From Polynucleobacter sp. 80A-SIGWE (GTDB lineage: Bacteria; Pseudomonadota; Gammaproteobacteria; Burkholderiales; Burkholderiaceae), in the NCBI RefSeq assembly GCF_018882295.1, contig NZ_JACVOR010000001.1, positions 310,001-374,000 on the forward strand: DNA of 64,000 nucleotides. The letters are read 5' to 3'. The position numbers and the translations under genes were made by a program. Below, piece after piece: positions 19,858-31,196 of this stretch (position 1 is its first letter; each line of letters starts with the position of its first letter). The notes under the pieces were generated by a model. That model was not told the origin of the DNA. It saw nothing but the letters and a program-made list of their open reading frames with translations, and did no database searches.

Positions 19858-20082
19858 ATGAGCGAAGCGCACGGCAGCCTAATTAAGTCCCCAAAACAAC
19901 TCATCATCATGGTGTTTCTCAGCTTTTTTGTACCCTTGATTGTTATTTTGTTGTTAATGGTGTTTGTAAACAATGGCAAGCGCGCAGATTCTGAAGCCTC
20001 TGCCGAGCAACTAATTAAGCCGGTGGCTCAATTGAATGTTCAAGAGACTCCTGCGCCCAGCGATGCGCAAGCAGCCAAGTAA
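19858..20082 (+). CDS. Small single-pass membrane protein, resembles the N-terminal anchor of cytochrome c5
   Basis: A 74-residue protein: a short polar N-terminus with IKSPKQLI, one strong membrane helix (about residues 16-40), and a hydrophilic tail that includes LIKPVAQLNVQE. As I recall, membrane-anchored cytochrome c5 family proteins of Burkholderiaceae begin with the same arrangement and then continue into a CxxCH haem domain. Here no haem motif follows: the frame stops and an intrinsic terminator begins 18 bp later. It is either a remnant or a specialised small membrane protein. A perfect -10 hexamer TATAAT (19809-19814) lies upstream, so it is probably expressed. Confidence 0.75.
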   Translation: MSEAHGSLIKSPKQLIIMVFLSFFVPLIVILLLMVFVNNGKRADSEASAEQLIKPVAQLNVQETPAPSDAQAAK

Positions 20083-20100
20083 ATATTTGGCATAACTTTA

Positions 20101-20126
20101 AAAGCTGGCTATACGCCAGCTTTTTT
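20101..20126. terminator. Intrinsic terminator between the small membrane protein and rsmI
   Basis: A perfect 9-bp stem (20101-20109 with 20115-20123), a 5-nt loop and a T-run to 20126 on the plus strand. Since rsmI ends at 20125 on the other strand, the hairpin may also end rsmI transcription, although its minus-strand T-run is short. Confidence 0.9.
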
Positions 20127-21030
20127 ATTGCTCTTTGTTTTGCCCTTTTGCATCAAGCGCTGCTTGATAGGCATCTTTTTTGCTGAGTCCAAGTGTCTGA
20201 GCAAGCACGGCAGCAATTTCTTTGCTTCCCAGATATGGACTTAATGCATTGGCCCAAATCAAGAGTGTTGAATGCTCTGGAGCCTCGTCAGCATTAGCTT
20301 GGCGACCTGCAATCAAAATAATAAATTCACCTTTGAGGCTCTCCGCATTCTCAAGCCACTCTGGAATATCAACTGCTGTCAGTGTCACCAGTTGTTCAAA
20401 TTTTTTAGTGAGCTCCCTACCAACCAGAACTTGTCTCTCAGGCTCTAGCTCTTTGCTTAGTGTAGTCAGCGTCTCGCGTATCTGATGGGGTGATTCAAAA
20501 AAGATGCTCGTTTTTGAATTACTTCGAATATCTTGTATTAGTGCAGAACGTTCTTTAGCCTTATTGGGCCAAAAGCCAAGAAACTGAAAGCGCCCTTCTG
20601 ACGGCAACATAACCGAGCCACTTGCAGAAATAGCAGACGACACTGCGCTAGGACCGGGGATGGGAATAATTCGAAAGCCTGCTTTTTGAACGGCATTCAC
20701 CAGGCGTGCACCTGGATCAGAAACGCCAGGTGTGCCCGCATCTGAGATATAGGCCCAGCGTTCGTTTTGGGAGAGATGTTGAATGATGTTTTGTGCGCCT
20801 GCAATTTCATTGTGCTCATGCAAGGCGACACATTTCTTGTGAATGCCAAAGTGTTGAAGCAGGGGCGCGCTATGCCTAGTGTCTTCACAGGCAATCCCGT
20901 CAACGATGTTAAGGACATGTAGCGCACGCAAGGTAATGTCTCCCATATTGCCAATTGGGGTGGCAACCATATACAGGGCTCCAGTAGGCAGATCCTGCTG
21001 TTTTAAAAAATCAAAGGAGCTTAATTCCAT
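20125..21030 (-). CDS. rsmI: 16S rRNA 2'-O-ribose C1402 methyltransferase RsmI
   Basis: SAM-dependent methyltransferase of the tetrapyrrole methylase fold that 2'-O-methylates C1402 of 16S rRNA. Visible motifs are ALYMVATPIGNMGDITLRAL (about residues 18-37), CEDTRHS, and the SAM loop SDAGTPGVSDPGARLV, with PIPGPSAV following. ATG at 21030 gives 301 residues, close to the family length (E. coli 286). The frame is open further upstream for about 100 codons, but that part overlaps the divergent SIS gene and has no family similarity, so I exclude it. Neighbours match the E. coli yraL-yraM-yraN-diaA-yraP cluster without yraM and yraN. Confidence 0.95.
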   Translation of the reverse strand: MELSSFDFLKQQDLPTGALYMVATPIGNMGDITLRALHVLNIVDGIACEDTRHSAPLLQHFGIHKKCVALHEHNEIAGAQNIIQHLSQNERWAYISDAGTPGVSDPGARLVNAVQKAGFRIIPIPGPSAVSSAISASGSVMLPSEGRFQFLGFWPNKAKERSALIQDIRSNSKTSIFFESPHQIRETLTTLSKELEPERQVLVGRELTKKFEQLVTLTAVDIPEWLENAESLKGEFIILIAGRQANADEAPEHSTLLIWANALSPYLGSKEIAAVLAQTLGLSKKDAYQAALDAKGQNKEQ

Positions 21031-21137
21031 GGGGACAATCTTTTGCGAAAGAGATATTAATAAGTAAGAGAATACGTCCCTTTTGAATTCATGGGCAGCG
21101 CCGACATTCTGTCTGTAGTTTGGCGCATAATAATGTG

Positions 21138-21740
21138 ATGGATAAAGATACCCTCGAACGTTTGCGCGCTCGCGCATCCCAACATTTCTTAGACAGCATT
21201 GCCGTAAAGCAAGAGGCTGAAAAAATACTGCCTGAACAAGTTGCTCGTGGCATCGTTGCGATGACCGATTGTTTGCGCTCAGGTGGAAAGGTAATGGCCT
21301 GCGGTAATGGTGGGTCTGCTGCTGACGCACAACATTTTGCCGCTGAGCTCATTGGCCGTTTTGAAAGAGAGCGCCAAGAATTGGCTGCAATTGCTCTGAC
21401 TACAGACACATCTATTTTGACGGCGGTAGGAAATGACTACAGCTATGACGAGATCTTTAGCAAACAAGTACGCGGCCTTGGAAAGAAAGGCGATATTTTG
21501 ATTGGCATCTCTACTTCAGGAAATTCAAAAAACGTAGTGAAGGCCATTGAGGCTGCAAAAAAAATGGGTATCAAAATTATTGCCCTAACTGGTAATGGCG
21601 GTGGAAAAATTGCCAGCTTATTAGATGCGGACGACATTCATCTATGCGCACCCTCTACTCGCACTGCTCGCATTCAAGAAACACATTTAGTTTTGCTCCA
21701 CGCCCTATGTGATGGCGTAGATCATCTTTTGCTTGATTAA
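21138..21740 (+). CDS. SIS-domain protein, DiaA/phosphoheptose isomerase family
   Basis: A 200-residue single SIS domain. The sugar-phosphate binding motif CGNGGSAADAQHFAAELIGRF and the later GISTSGNSKNVVKAIEAA are intact. Two readings are possible: GmhA (sedoheptulose 7-phosphate isomerase of LPS heptose synthesis) or DiaA, which promotes DnaA assembly at the origin. Sequence blocks such as ALTTDTSILTAVGND and STRTARIQETHL, and the place between rsmI and a DolP-like BON lipoprotein, fit the E. coli rsmI-diaA-dolP order, so I favour DiaA-like. ATG 21138 is preferred over TTG 21120. Confidence 0.9.
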   Translation: MDKDTLERLRARASQHFLDSIAVKQEAEKILPEQVARGIVAMTDCLRSGGKVMACGNGGSAADAQHFAAELIGRFERERQELAAIALTTDTSILTAVGNDYSYDEIFSKQVRGLGKKGDILIGISTSGNSKNVVKAIEAAKKMGIKIIALTGNGGGKIASLLDADDIHLCAPSTRTARIQETHLVLLHALCDGVDHLLLD

Positions 21741-21767
21741 TAGCTTCACTAATTAGAAAGTTCGTAT

Positions 21768-22415
21768 ATGAGAAATGCGCTCACCATCAAAATATTTTCT
21801 GCGATTTTGATTTCATCATCCCTATCAGGTTGTGGAGTGTTGGCTGTTGGTGGTGTTGTGGCAGGCGCAAGCGTCATGGCTGATCGTCGGACACCTGCCG
21901 TGCAGTCGATCGATAAGGGTGTTGAACTTGAGGCTGGAAATGCTCTCGCTAAGCGCTATGGTGATGATGCACATATTAACGTGACATCCTTTAATCAAAA
22001 AGTATTGCTGACTGGCGAAGTTAAGGATGCAAGCATTAAAGAGCAAGCCGGCGCTTATGCAAAAGCAAATAAGAATGTTCGCTCTGTGTTTAATGAATTA
22101 GTTATTGGACCAAACAGCACATACACCGCTCGTGCTAATGATTCTTATCTTGAATCCAAAATCAAAACACAAATGATCTTCACGGATAAGTTGCCATCGA
22201 ATTCAATGGCGATTGTTGCTGAAGGCAGCAGTGTTTATTTAATGGGAATTTTGACGCAGAATGAAGCGGCGATTGCTAAGAAAGTTGCGAGCAATGCTGA
22301 CGGTGTAAAAGACGTCTATGCCTACTTCGATATTATTTCTGAAGCAGAAAAAGCGCGTTTAGAGAAACAAGGCAAGGCAGACGAATCGCAACCCAACTCA
22401 ATGCCTAAGCAGTAA
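21768..22415 (+). CDS. BON-domain outer-membrane lipoprotein, DolP (YraP)-like
   Basis: Predicted lipoprotein of 215 residues with two BON domains. A signal peptide ends in the lipobox LSGC with the lipidated Cys at residue 22. Then comes GGVVAGASVMADRRTPAVQS, very like the corresponding part of E. coli DolP. BON 1 covers about 47-115 (INVTSFNQKVLLTGEV) and BON 2 about 125-190 (MAIVAEGSSVYLMGILT). DolP acts in outer-membrane integrity and supports BAM function; the same role is inferred here. The C-terminal tail is polar and Gln-rich. It follows the SIS gene by 27 bp, probably in one operon with the cytochrome c gene. Confidence 0.9.
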   Translation: MRNALTIKIFSAILISSSLSGCGVLAVGGVVAGASVMADRRTPAVQSIDKGVELEAGNALAKRYGDDAHINVTSFNQKVLLTGEVKDASIKEQAGAYAKANKNVRSVFNELVIGPNSTYTARANDSYLESKIKTQMIFTDKLPSNSMAIVAEGSSVYLMGILTQNEAAIAKKVASNADGVKDVYAYFDIISEAEKARLEKQGKADESQPNSMPKQ

Positions 22416-22434
22416 AGTTAATGGGAAGTAAGCA

Positions 22435-22788
22435 ATGAATCTCTTGGGACAAGAACCGAAATATTTTTTGCTTGCCGCCCTCTTCTCGCTTTGCTCTTTA
22501 AGCCTACAAGCCGCTACCGATGATGCGAGGGCTGCTGCACTTGCAAAACAAAACGCTTGCTTGGGGTGCCATGCCGTTGATAAAAAAGTCGTGGGCCCCA
22601 GCTTTCAAGCTGTTGCAAAAAAATATGCAACGGATCCTACTGCAAGTGCATTTCTAAAAAATAAAATTCTTAAAGGCGGCTCCGGATCATGGGGGGTGGT
22701 GCCAATGCCAGCGAATGCGAAGTTAAGTGACGCTGATGTGTCTTTACTTACAAGCTGGATTTTGCGCGGAGCGCCCGTAACAAATTAA
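22435..22788 (+). CDS. Periplasmic class I cytochrome c
   Basis: A 117-residue secreted monohaem cytochrome of the c551/c552 type. The signal peptide covers about residues 1-27 (FLLAALFSLCSLSLQA). The haem motif is CLGCH (42-46), with Cys42 and Cys45 for thioether bonds and His46 as axial ligand. Met91 in VVPMPANA is the expected sixth ligand. The role is small electron carrier between respiratory complexes or oxidases; the partner is unknown. It lies 19 bp after the BON lipoprotein gene and shares a TTAA stop overlap with the convergent GNAT gene. Confidence 0.93.
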   Translation: MNLLGQEPKYFLLAALFSLCSLSLQAATDDARAAALAKQNACLGCHAVDKKVVGPSFQAVAKKYATDPTASAFLKNKILKGGSGSWGVVPMPANAKLSDADVSLLTSWILRGAPVTN

Positions 22789-23444
22789 GTTGGACGTACA
22801 ACTGGTTTGCCAAACAACCAAGACCACGCATCGCTTGAACGCTTAAAGTTTTCTTTAACAGCATAGTCAAAGTCAGCCCATTGCTCATTGGCTGCTTCCT
22901 CCACAATCGTGGCAGAATTTGCAGGCGGTAATTTTAAGTACGCATCAGCATCCCCATAAGCGTATTCAACTCGCATGCCAGCCTTTTGAGCCAGGTGCAT
23001 CATGGCTCTATTGTTTGCCAGGCAATGAACGAATAAGGTTTCAATGCGCGTATTGCGTGAGTGCACGGCAGCACGTGCCAATAAAGCCGTGCCAATGCCC
23101 TGTCCACGACCATCAGGACGTACAGAAACCCCAAACTCAGCAGCCTGTGGCTGACCTTTAGTTTTTGGCAAATACGCCAAATGCGCCATGCCAATGAGGT
23201 TTAGCTGGGAGTCAAAGCTGCCAAACACCTTATCCCTATTGAAATCTAGGCCTTCTACATAGTGATGAATAACCTCATCAGGTGTTTGTGTGCCAAAACG
23301 CAGACGACGATCTTCTTCATTTAAGAGTAAAAGATGGCGCAGGATCTCATTCCTATGGCCGGCATGTAATTCGCGTACAGGAACTGCTAAGCCCGCCATA
23401 TGTGGCTTGCTAGGTAAGTGACCGTTTGCTAATTTATTGTGCAT
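22785..23444 (-). CDS. GNAT-family N-acetyltransferase
   Basis: Predicted acetyl-CoA-dependent acetyltransferase, 219 residues. The acetyl-CoA pyrophosphate-binding motif A is RGQGIGTALL (residues 113-122), preceded by the beta-strand AAEFGVSVRPDG and followed by ANNRAMMHLAQKAGM, as in GNAT enzymes. The C-terminal region is longer than a minimal GNAT domain and has no clear similarity to me. Substrate is unknown. It is transcribed away from the rRNA operon, and its ATG (23444) has no strong ribosome binding site. Confidence 0.88.
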   Translation of the reverse strand: MHNKLANGHLPSKPHMAGLAVPVRELHAGHRNEILRHLLLLNEEDRRLRFGTQTPDEVIHHYVEGLDFNRDKVFGSFDSQLNLIGMAHLAYLPKTKGQPQAAEFGVSVRPDGRGQGIGTALLARAAVHSRNTRIETLFVHCLANNRAMMHLAQKAGMRVEYAYGDADAYLKLPPANSATIVEEAANEQWADFDYAVKENFKRSSDAWSWLFGKPVVRPT

Positions 23445-23597
23445 AGCAATATATTAGCAGAAATTAGAAGAATTTACAGGGTTTTCCCTAGGTTTATAAA
23501 TAGGGCGGAAGAAAAGCAACACATACGGGCTAAAAGGACAAATGTATCGCCTAAATTTCCGTCCTATCCATAAAAACCCCTAGAATTTGAAAAAAAG

Positions 23598-23613
23598 TTG
23601 AAAATATTTTCAA
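23598..23613. promoter_or_regulatory. Perfect 16-bp palindrome upstream of the rRNA promoter
   Basis: TTGAAAATATTTTCAA reads the same on both strands. It sits in AT-rich DNA 84 bp upstream of the rrn -35 element, where UP elements and activator sites such as Fis are usual. It could also be a stem at the end of a leftward transcript, but no such gene ends here. The remainder of the 493-bp gap between the GNAT gene and 16S rRNA holds the rrn promoter and leader and no gene. Confidence 0.5.
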
Positions 23614-23696
23614 ACTACATCTTCTTGTTTTTAAAGAGTTTATTTCGAGCGTAAGAAAAAAATTAGCTTTTTTAGAGAAAAAGACTACGAAAGGTG

Positions 23697-23725
23697 TTGA
23701 CAGACCCAAATGAGTAGGATAAAGT
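23697..23725 (+). promoter_or_regulatory. rRNA operon promoter
   Basis: A perfect -35 hexamer TTGACA (23697-23702), a 17-bp spacer and TAAAGT (23720-23725, 4 of 6 matches). The upstream 100 bp are AT-rich, as expected of an UP element. Transcription would begin near 23732, about 205 nt before mature 16S rRNA. Confidence 0.8.
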
Positions 23726-23771
23726 CTCATCTCTCTGCTGAATGTTTTTAAGAAATACGAAACAAGTCAGC

Positions 23772-23783
23772 CCTCTTTAAAAA
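23772..23783 (+). promoter_or_regulatory. boxA antitermination element in the rrn leader
   Basis: CCTCTTTAAAAA resembles the boxA sequence recognised by NusB-NusE for ribosomal antitermination. A closer copy (TGTTCTTTAAAAAT, 25768-25781) lies in the 16S-23S spacer, the arrangement found in E. coli rrn operons. Confidence 0.65.
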
Positions 23784-23785
23784 TT

Positions 23786-23822
23786 AGTCAACCGATAATT
23801 GTGGGTACTAAGTGAAAGCATC
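23786..23822 (+). other. 5' arm of the 16S rRNA processing stem
   Basis: This segment is largely complementary to 25480-25515 downstream of 16S (for example AGTCAACCGATAA with TTATCGGTTGAC). Together they would form the long duplex that loops out 16S rRNA for RNase III cleavage. Confidence 0.75.
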
Positions 23823-23937
23823 AAGTCCTTCGGGACAGATGTAAATAAATAGTACTCATAGACAGTAAAAAGATTTGGTTTTATTACCAAGTCAATTTCT
23901 TGAATGAGTGCGACGATCCGCAAGGATCACAGGAATT

Positions 23938-25473
<1,536 letters not shown>

Positions 25474-25479
25474 GAGAAA

Positions 25480-25515
25480 GATGCTGAATCCTAGTGCCCA
25501 CACTTATCGGTTGAC
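25480..25515 (+). other. 3' arm of the 16S rRNA processing stem
   Basis: Pairs with 23786-23822 in the leader (see that entry); it lies directly after the mature 16S 3' end and before tRNA-Ile. Confidence 0.75.
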
Positions 25516-25527
25516 AATAAAAGCCAC

Positions 25528-25604
25528 GGGTCTGTAGCTCAGCTGGTTAGAGCACTGTGTTGATAACGCAGGGGTCGTAGGTTCAAGTCCTACCAGACCC
25601 ACCA
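25528..25604 (+). tRNA. tRNA-Ile (anticodon GAT)
   Basis: Acceptor stem GGGTCTG/CAGACCC, D arm GTAGCTCAGCTGGTTAGAGC, anticodon loop TTGATAA giving GAT, T arm with GGTTCAAGTCC, and encoded CCA. Standard spacer tRNA of the 16S-23S region. Confidence 0.98.
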
Positions 25605-25634
25605 CCAGCCAGAAACAAGACTTAGTGGGACGTT

Positions 25635-25710
25635 GGGGGATTAGCTCAGCTGGGAGAGCACCTGCTTTGCAAGCAGGGGGTCGTCGGTTCGATCCCGTCA
25701 TCCTCCACCA
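25635..25710 (+). tRNA. tRNA-Ala (anticodon TGC)
   Basis: Acceptor stem GGGGGAT/ATCCTCC with one G-U pair, anticodon loop TTTGCAA giving TGC, T arm with GGTTCGATCCC, and encoded CCA. Second spacer tRNA, 30 bp after tRNA-Ile. Confidence 0.98.
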
Positions 25711-25767
25711 TCATCTAAATGTCAAAACTAAGCGAAGACTTAATCGTTTAGTTTTGCCATTTATGGC

Positions 25768-25827
25768 TGTTCTTTAAAAATTTGAGTAAGCAAAGTGTCA
25801 AATGTTTCTTTGAGAGGACATTTGACA
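25768..25827 (+). promoter_or_regulatory. Spacer boxA and hairpin before 23S rRNA
   Basis: boxA TGTTCTTTAAAAAT (25768-25781) is followed by a perfect 10-bp hairpin (25796-25805 with 25818-25827). BoxA supports antitermination through 23S. The hairpin may be a box-B-like or processing element. The rest of the spacer to 25960 holds no gene. Confidence 0.65.
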
Positions 25828-25960
25828 ATGTAATAAGGGTAAAGATTGAATCATCAATCAGTAATACAAACGAGTTTTACCAAGTTCTTAACAAAGTACT
25901 TACAGTTTGGATTACGGCAAACATGTCAGAAGTAGAAGTAAACCTGTAACAGGTACTAGC

Positions 25961-25977
25961 AATGGTGCTCGTTATAG

Positions 25978-25984
<7 letters not shown>
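25961..25984 (+). other. 5' arm of the 23S rRNA processing stem
   Basis: Complementary to 28843-28866 with only a couple of mismatches over 24 bases, spanning both mature 23S ends. This is the expected RNase III substrate and fixes the 23S boundaries to within a few bases. Confidence 0.8.
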
Positions 25985-28852
<2,868 letters not shown>

Positions 28853-28958
28853 TAACCAGCACTATTGTGTTGGATGTTTGCCAGATTTAATCTGCATCCT
28901 TATTACATGCTTACTCAAATAGAGTTGTTGATAAACTATCAGCAACTCGACCCTCTAC

Positions 28959-29073
28959 GCCCGGTGACCATAGCAAGTTGGAACCACTCCTTCCCATCCC
29001 GAACAGGACAGTGAAACGACTTTACGCCGATGATAGTGCGGATTACCCGTGTGAAAGTAGGTAACTGCCGGGC
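28959..29073 (+). rRNA. rrf: 5S ribosomal RNA
   Basis: Terminal stem GCCCGG (28959-28964) pairs with CCGGGC (29068-29073). Internal conserved segments include CCATCCCGAACAGG and CGCCGATGATAGTG. Exact ends are uncertain by two or three bases. Confidence 0.93.
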
Positions 29074-29082
29074 ACCAATGCG

Positions 29083-29114
29083 ACGCCCAGACCCTCTTAG
29101 GTCTGGGCGTTTTT
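29083..29114 (+). terminator. rRNA operon terminator
   Basis: A perfect 11-bp GC-rich stem (29083-29093 with 29100-29110), a 6-nt loop and a run of five T. It lies 10 bp after 5S rRNA. Confidence 0.95.
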
Positions 29115-29146
29115 ACTTGTGCAAAGCGTTTTTGAGGTTTAAGAGA

Positions 29147-29175
29147 TTGACATAAACTCCATTTGGAGTCAGAAT
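29147..29175 (+). promoter_or_regulatory. Putative promoter of the tRNA-Tyr/Gly/Thr-tuf operon
   Basis: Perfect -35 TTGACA (29147-29152), 17-bp spacer, and CAGAAT (29170-29175, 4 of 6). Transcription would begin near 29182, just upstream of tRNA-Tyr. Confidence 0.75.
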
Positions 29176-29186
29176 ATTGGGTTCGC

Positions 29187-29271
29187 GGAGGGGTGTCCGA
29201 GCGGCTAAAGGAGGCAGACTGTAAATCTGTTGGCTATGCCTACGTAGGTTCGAATCCTACCCCCTCCACCA
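29187..29271 (+). tRNA. tRNA-Tyr (anticodon GTA)
   Basis: Class II tRNA of 85 nt with long variable arm. Acceptor stem GGAGGGG/CCCCTCC, anticodon loop CTGTAAA giving GTA, T arm with GGTTCGAATCC, encoded CCA. Confidence 0.97.
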
Positions 29272-29276
29272 GATGT

Positions 29277-29350
29277 GCGGGATTAGTTTAATGGTAAAAC
29301 AGCAGATTTCCAATCTTCGGTCAAGAGTTCGATTCTCTTATCCCGCTCCA
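29277..29350 (+). tRNA. tRNA-Gly (anticodon TCC)
   Basis: Acceptor stem GCGGGAT/ATCCCGC, discriminator T, encoded CCA. D arm AGTTTAATGGTAAAAC; anticodon loop TTTCCAA giving TCC; T arm with AGTTCGATTCT. The anticodon stem GCAGA/TCTTC contains one C-U mismatch at its second pair. Confidence 0.94.
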
Positions 29351-29371
29351 GTATTAATAGCATTTGTATTT

Positions 29372-29446
<75 letters not shown>

Positions 29447-29499
29447 TGGCTTAGTAGTAAAAATTTTAATTTCGTGTGTTGGTTTAAGAGTTAACTAAG

Positions 29500-30706
29500 G
29501 GCAGACAAAAAAATGGCAAAAGAAAAGTTTGAGCGGACAAAACCGCACGTAAACGTAGGCACAATCGGTCACGTTGACCACGGTAAAACCACATTGACAG
29601 CAGCTATTGCAACTGTGCTTTCAAAAGCATTCGGTGGCGAAGCAAAAGCATACGATCAGATCGATGCTGCTCCAGAAGAAAAAGCACGCGGTATTACTAT
29701 TAATACAGCACACGTTGAGTATGAGACAGCGAATCGTCACTACGCTCACGTTGATTGCCCAGGACATGCTGACTACGTTAAGAACATGATTACTGGTGCT
29801 GCTCAGATGGACGGCGCTATTTTGGTTTGCTCTGCAGCTGACGGCCCAATGCCACAAACTCGTGAGCACATCCTCTTGGCACGCCAAGTTGGTGTTCCAT
29901 ACATCATCGTATTTTTGAACAAGTGCGACATGGTTGATGACGCTGAGTTGTTAGAACTCGTAGAAATGGAAGTTCGTGAGCTTCTATCTAAGTACGACTT
30001 CCCAGGCGATGACACACCAATCGTTCAAGGTTCTGCTAAGTTAGCTCTTGAAGGCGACGAAGGCCCATTGGGTAAAGAAGCCATCATGAAGTTGGCTGAA
30101 GCACTTGACTCATACATCCCAACCCCAGAGCGTGCTGTTGACGGTGCGTTCTTGATGCCAGTAGAGGACGTGTTCTCTATCTCCGGTCGCGGTACTGTTG
30201 TTACAGGCCGTATCGAGCGCGGTATCGTTAAAGTTGGTGAAGAGATTGAAATTATCGGTATCAAACCAACACTCAAGACAACTTGTACTGGTGTTGAAAT
30301 GTTCCGCAAATTGCTCGACCAAGGTCAAGCAGGCGATAACGTTGGTATCTTGTTACGCGGTACAAAACGTGAAGAAGTTGAGCGCGGCCAAGTATTGGCT
30401 AAGCCAGGTTCAATCACCCCACATACTCACTTTACAGCCGAGGTTTACATCTTGGGTAAAGATGAAGGTGGTCGTCATACTCCATTCTTTAACAACTATC
30501 GTCCACAGTTCTACTTCCGTACAACGGACGTAACTGGTTCAATCGAGTTGCCAAAAGACAAAGAAATGGTTATGCCTGGTGATAACGTCACGATTACCGT
30601 AAAACTCATCGCTCCTATCGCGATGGAAGAAGGTTTACGTTTTGCGATCCGTGAAGGTGGCCGTACTGTTGGCGCCGGTGTGGTTGCAAAGATTTTGGCT
30701 TAATAG
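29500..30706 (+). repeat. Long direct repeat, copy 1 (tuf)
   Basis: From 13 bases before the ATG through the stop codon and next three bases, this block repeats at 46280-47486. I found only two differences, both synonymous and close to the 3' end (T30616 against A47396; T30679 against C47459). Flanks are unrelated. Confidence 0.9.
29513..30703 (+). CDS. tuf: Translation elongation factor Tu, copy 1
   Basis: GTPase that delivers aminoacyl-tRNA to the ribosome. P-loop GHVDHGKT (residues 19-26), DCPGH (near 81) and NKCD (near 136) are intact, followed by beta-barrel domains 2 and 3. Length is 396 residues. The protein is identical to the second copy at 46293. It lies in the tRNA-tuf-tRNA-Trp-secE-nusG operon, the tufB-like position. 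Confidence 0.99.
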   Translation: MAKEKFERTKPHVNVGTIGHVDHGKTTLTAAIATVLSKAFGGEAKAYDQIDAAPEEKARGITINTAHVEYETANRHYAHVDCPGHADYVKNMITGAAQMDGAILVCSAADGPMPQTREHILLARQVGVPYIIVFLNKCDMVDDAELLELVEMEVRELLSKYDFPGDDTPIVQGSAKLALEGDEGPLGKEAIMKLAEALDSYIPTPERAVDGAFLMPVEDVFSISGRGTVVTGRIERGIVKVGEEIEIIGIKPTLKTTCTGVEMFRKLLDQGQAGDNVGILLRGTKREEVERGQVLAKPGSITPHTHFTAEVYILGKDEGGRHTPFFNNYRPQFYFRTTDVTGSIELPKDKEMVMPGDNVTITVKLIAPIAMEEGLRFAIREGGRTVGAGVVAKILA

Positions 30707-30715
30707 TTTTAATAA

Positions 30716-30791
30716 AGGGGTGTAGCTCAATTGGCAGAGCGTTGGTCTCCAAAACCAAAGGTTGGGGGTTCGATGCCCTCCGCCCCTGCCA
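30716..30791 (+). tRNA. tRNA-Trp (anticodon CCA)
   Basis: Acceptor stem AGGGGTG/CGCCCCT with one T-G pair, discriminator G, encoded CCA. Anticodon stem TTGGT/ACCAA, loop CTCCAAA giving CCA. Lies between tuf and secE, as in many proteobacteria. Confidence 0.98.
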
Positions 30792-30811
30792 CGATTTGAA
30801 CTGAAAGTAAT

Positions 30812-31189
30812 ATGTCTCAACATACAGTAGGTCACTCTGAAGAAAAGAGCAGCTGGGTCTCCGGACTCGGTGCTTTAATCGTCGTTGCAGCGTTAGTTCT
30901 TTACTACACGTTGGCGGATCAATCTTTATTGATTCGTTTAGCCGTTTTGTTGGGCGGTATTGCTCTTGCAGTTTTAATTGTGGCAATGTCGCCTGATGGG
31001 CGTCGTTTTATCGCTTACGCAAAAGATTCTTGGTATGAAGTAAAAAAGGTTGTTTGGCCGACTCGTAAAGAGACGACTCAAATGACTCTAGTCGTATTTG
31101 GCTTTGTTCTGATCATGTCCTTGTTTTTGTGGATTGCAGACAAATTAATTGAATGGCTAGTTTTTTCAGTCTTCCTAGGCTGGAAGTGA
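30812..31189 (+). CDS. secE: Preprotein translocase subunit SecE
   Basis: Small clamp subunit of the SecYEG channel. Three predicted membrane helices (about residues 12-30, 38-56, 95-118) match the long proteobacterial form. The conserved amphipathic region DSWYEVKKVVWPTRKETTQ precedes the last helix. Length 125 residues (E. coli 127). It follows tRNA-Trp by 20 bp and precedes nusG by 7 bp. Confidence 0.97.
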   Translation: MSQHTVGHSEEKSSWVSGLGALIVVAALVLYYTLADQSLLIRLAVLLGGIALAVLIVAMSPDGRRFIAYAKDSWYEVKKVVWPTRKETTQMTLVVFGFVLIMSLFLWIADKLIEWLVFSVFLGWK

Positions 31190-31196
31190 GTAAAAA

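Noticed and set aside
20125-21330. Long form of rsmI with about 100 extra N-terminal residues
   Set aside because: The extension has no family similarity and overlaps the divergent SIS gene; ATG 21030 gives a normal RsmI.
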